From an uncultured Bacillota bacterium (GTDB lineage: Bacteria; Bacillota; Clostridia; Peptostreptococcales; Anaerovoracaceae): a DNA stretch of 6,652 bases. This document shows positions 5,611 to 6,652 of this stretch, piece by piece. The notes beneath the pieces are model-generated. The model had not been told where the DNA came from. It was given only the letters and a program-made list of their open reading frames with translations, and searched no databases. Made by a program: the position numbers and the translations under genes. Each line of letters starts with the position of its first letter. The stretch's first letter is position 1. Where the stretch lies: NCBI GenBank assembly GCA_946631075.1, contig CAMOZS010000093.1, forward strand, positions 1 to 6,652. The letters are read 5' to 3'.

Positions 5611-6099
5611 TCACCCAAACAGCCGGAAACGGTTCCGGACTTTTTTCTTTCCTGTCTCCTCTTTATCTGTCTCTTCCCTCGGCTGCATGGTGACCTGCCA
5701 GCCGGGGTGCATCTGCTCCAGGTAGCTCTCGATATTGATCCAGTCGTTCTCCGGATGCTCCGAAGCGATCCCCGGATAAAACCTTCCGACGAACTCCTCG
5801 ACCAGGACCCGGGGCAGACTGCGGAGCCTGCCCCTGCCGCTGTAGTCCAGCGCTATCCCGAATTCCGCCAGAGCCTTTCGGACTGCCGGATCTTCTCCAT
5901 CGTAGTCTTCCTGTGAGCTGAGGCGGATCTTCTCTCCGTAGCCTTCCAGCAGATGGATGACGTCCTCCGGATCCATGCCGAACTTGATCGACAGGTATTC
6001 CAGATCCCGTCCCACCGTCACATACAGATCGAAGATCGCCGTATGATCCTTCACGTCCCGCTGAGCCAGACGCTTCAGATTATCCAATGAAGTGCTCAT
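5611..6099 (-). CDS. Unrecognised 162-residue protein between ileS and rlmN
   Basis: I do not recognise the family. Seen: a soluble, acidic-to-mixed protein with no signal peptide or TM segment. Residues about 29-55 (DLEYLSIKFGMDPEDVIHLLEG) look like a helix-turn-helix-type pattern (LxxLAxKFGMxPEDVxxLL) near the N-terminus. A middle part around residues 85-115 carries RGRLRSLPRVLVEEFVGRFYPGI. The last 20 residues are highly charged (KEETGKKKVRNRFRLFG). It starts at ATG 6099, two bases after the ileS stop, with only a weak GGGTAT upstream, so translation is probably coupled. Its stop overlaps the possible GTG start of rlmN. The tight spacing implies co-expression with ileS and rlmN and, by inference, a housekeeping or translation-linked role. 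It is a real gene by frame integrity and spacing; the function is open. Confidence 0.8.
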   Translation of the reverse strand: MSTSLDNLKRLAQRDVKDHTAIFDLYVTVGRDLEYLSIKFGMDPEDVIHLLEGYGEKIRLSSQEDYDGEDPAVRKALAEFGIALDYSGRGRLRSLPRVLVEEFVGRFYPGIASEHPENDWINIESYLEQMHPGWQVTMQPREETDKEETGKKKVRNRFRLFG

Positions 6100-6101
6100 A
6101 T

Positions 6102-6652
6102 CTATACCCGTTCAACAGCCAGGCCGGTCTTGTGGCCGTTCAGCTTGACCGTATCCAGTCCGGACTTCTCCTCGATGGCCACTGCCAGAGTTTCCTTCAT
6201 GATGTAGTCTCTGTGCTCTTCGATGGCCGCGGCCACTTCCTCATCCGCTTCCACGTAGATGTTGATGTTGTCCATCATCTCGAAGTCTTCCTGCTTACGC
6301 ATCTGCTGGACCTTGGAGATCAGCTCTCTGGCCAGACCCTCGGAAGCCAGCTCCGGAGTGATCTGGGTGTCCAGGATGGTGAAGACGCTGCCGTCCATGG
6401 CGACTGCGAAACCTTCCTTGGCTGTGATCCGGACATCGACCATCTCCGCTGTGATCGCCGTCTCTTCGCCGTTCAGATCCAGCATGATCTGTCCGTCCTT
6501 CTCCAGGGCCGCGACTGCCGCCGCCGGATCCGCCTTGGCCAGGGCTCCGCCGAAGGCCTTGATGTTCTTGCCCAGGGCAGGTCCAGCCACCTTGAAGTTC
6601 GGCTTCAGGGAGTAATCCATGTATTTTTCCAGGTCGTTTTCGAAGACGACTT
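6102..6652 (-). CDS. ileS: Isoleucyl-tRNA synthetase, C-terminal part (type 2), N-terminus outside window
   Basis: This enzyme charges tRNA-Ile with isoleucine. Only the last 182 residues are visible; the frame is open to the window edge (VVFENDLEKYMDYSLKPNF...), so the catalytic HIGH and KMSKS regions and the editing domain are outside. Seen: SLKPNFKVAGPALGKNIKAF, DVRITAKEGFAVAMDG, LDTQITPELASEGLARELI and VQQMRKQEDFEMMDNINIYV, which are characteristic of the C-terminal region of the eukaryote-like (IleS2) form. No CxxC zinc-finger pairs of the E. coli-type (IleS1) tail are present. The internal ATG at 6620 is not a start, because the reading frame and homology continue upstream. It is followed after 2 nt by the 162-residue gene and then rlmN. 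Its promoter and any T-box leader would lie upstream, outside the window. Confidence 0.93.
   Translation of the reverse strand, partial: VVFENDLEKYMDYSLKPNFKVAGPALGKNIKAFGGALAKADPAAAVAALEKDGQIMLDLNGEETAITAEMVDVRITAKEGFAVAMDGSVFTILDTQITPELASEGLARELISKVQQMRKQEDFEMMDNINIYVEADEEVAAAIEEHRDYIMKETLAVAIEEKSGLDTVKLNGHKTGLAVERV

Noticed and set aside
4763..5725. Long plus-strand open frame (320 codons) opposite rlmN
   Set aside because: It mirrors rlmN, whose radical-SAM motifs are unmistakable. The antisense translation is His/Pro/Arg-rich with no family resemblance.
1..6652. CRISPR array, tRNA/rRNA gene, prophage, toxin-antitoxin or defence cluster
   Set aside because: No spaced direct repeats, no tRNA- or rRNA-like sequence and no genes of these types were seen. 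The only tandem repeat is the coding decapeptide repeat at 2841-2927.

Overview
The window looks like a chromosomal segment of a fairly GC-rich Firmicute, most likely a clostridial gut-type lineage (Lachnospiraceae or Oscillospiraceae-like). The reasons are strong AGGAGG-type ribosome binding sites, a type-2 isoleucyl-tRNA synthetase tail, a small P-loop protein of a kind common in Clostridia, and a class C group II intron. This placement is inference. Every gene I can support lies on the minus strand, so transcription runs from position 6652 towards 1.

Right end (6652 to 4574): a compact cluster in the order ileS (only the last 182 codons visible), an unrecognised 162-residue protein, then rlmN. 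The gaps are 2 nt and a 4-nt GTGA overlap, which suggests a translation-related operon: tRNA charging plus 23S rRNA/tRNA adenine C2 methylation. A non-coding gap (4444-4573) follows, with a good sigma-A-type promoter that drives the next gene, a 140-residue orphan P-loop protein (4021-4443). A short GC hairpin with a TTTCTT tail (3965-3990) follows this gene and touches the start of the next one.

Middle (3964 to 1382): a three-gene operon made of a ten-TM EamA/DMT-family transporter, a Nudix hydrolase of the CoA-pyrophosphatase-like type (GTG start overlapping the transporter stop, with an odd N-terminal decapeptide-repeat tail), and a Nit2-like omega-amidase. The operon ends in a strong intrinsic terminator (1341-1371).

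Left end (1340 to 1): a group II intron starts six or seven bases after the terminator stem and in the same orientation. Its 5' RNA domains occupy 833-1340. Its reverse transcriptase/maturase starts at a GTG at 832 and runs off the window edge after the YADD motif. The 5' end sequence and the position just behind a terminator both fit a bacterial class C (IIC) intron. This is the clearest mobile element in the window. I found no CRISPR array, tRNA, rRNA, defence cluster or prophage. Apart from the intron and two poorly characterised small proteins, the region is ordinary housekeeping sequence.
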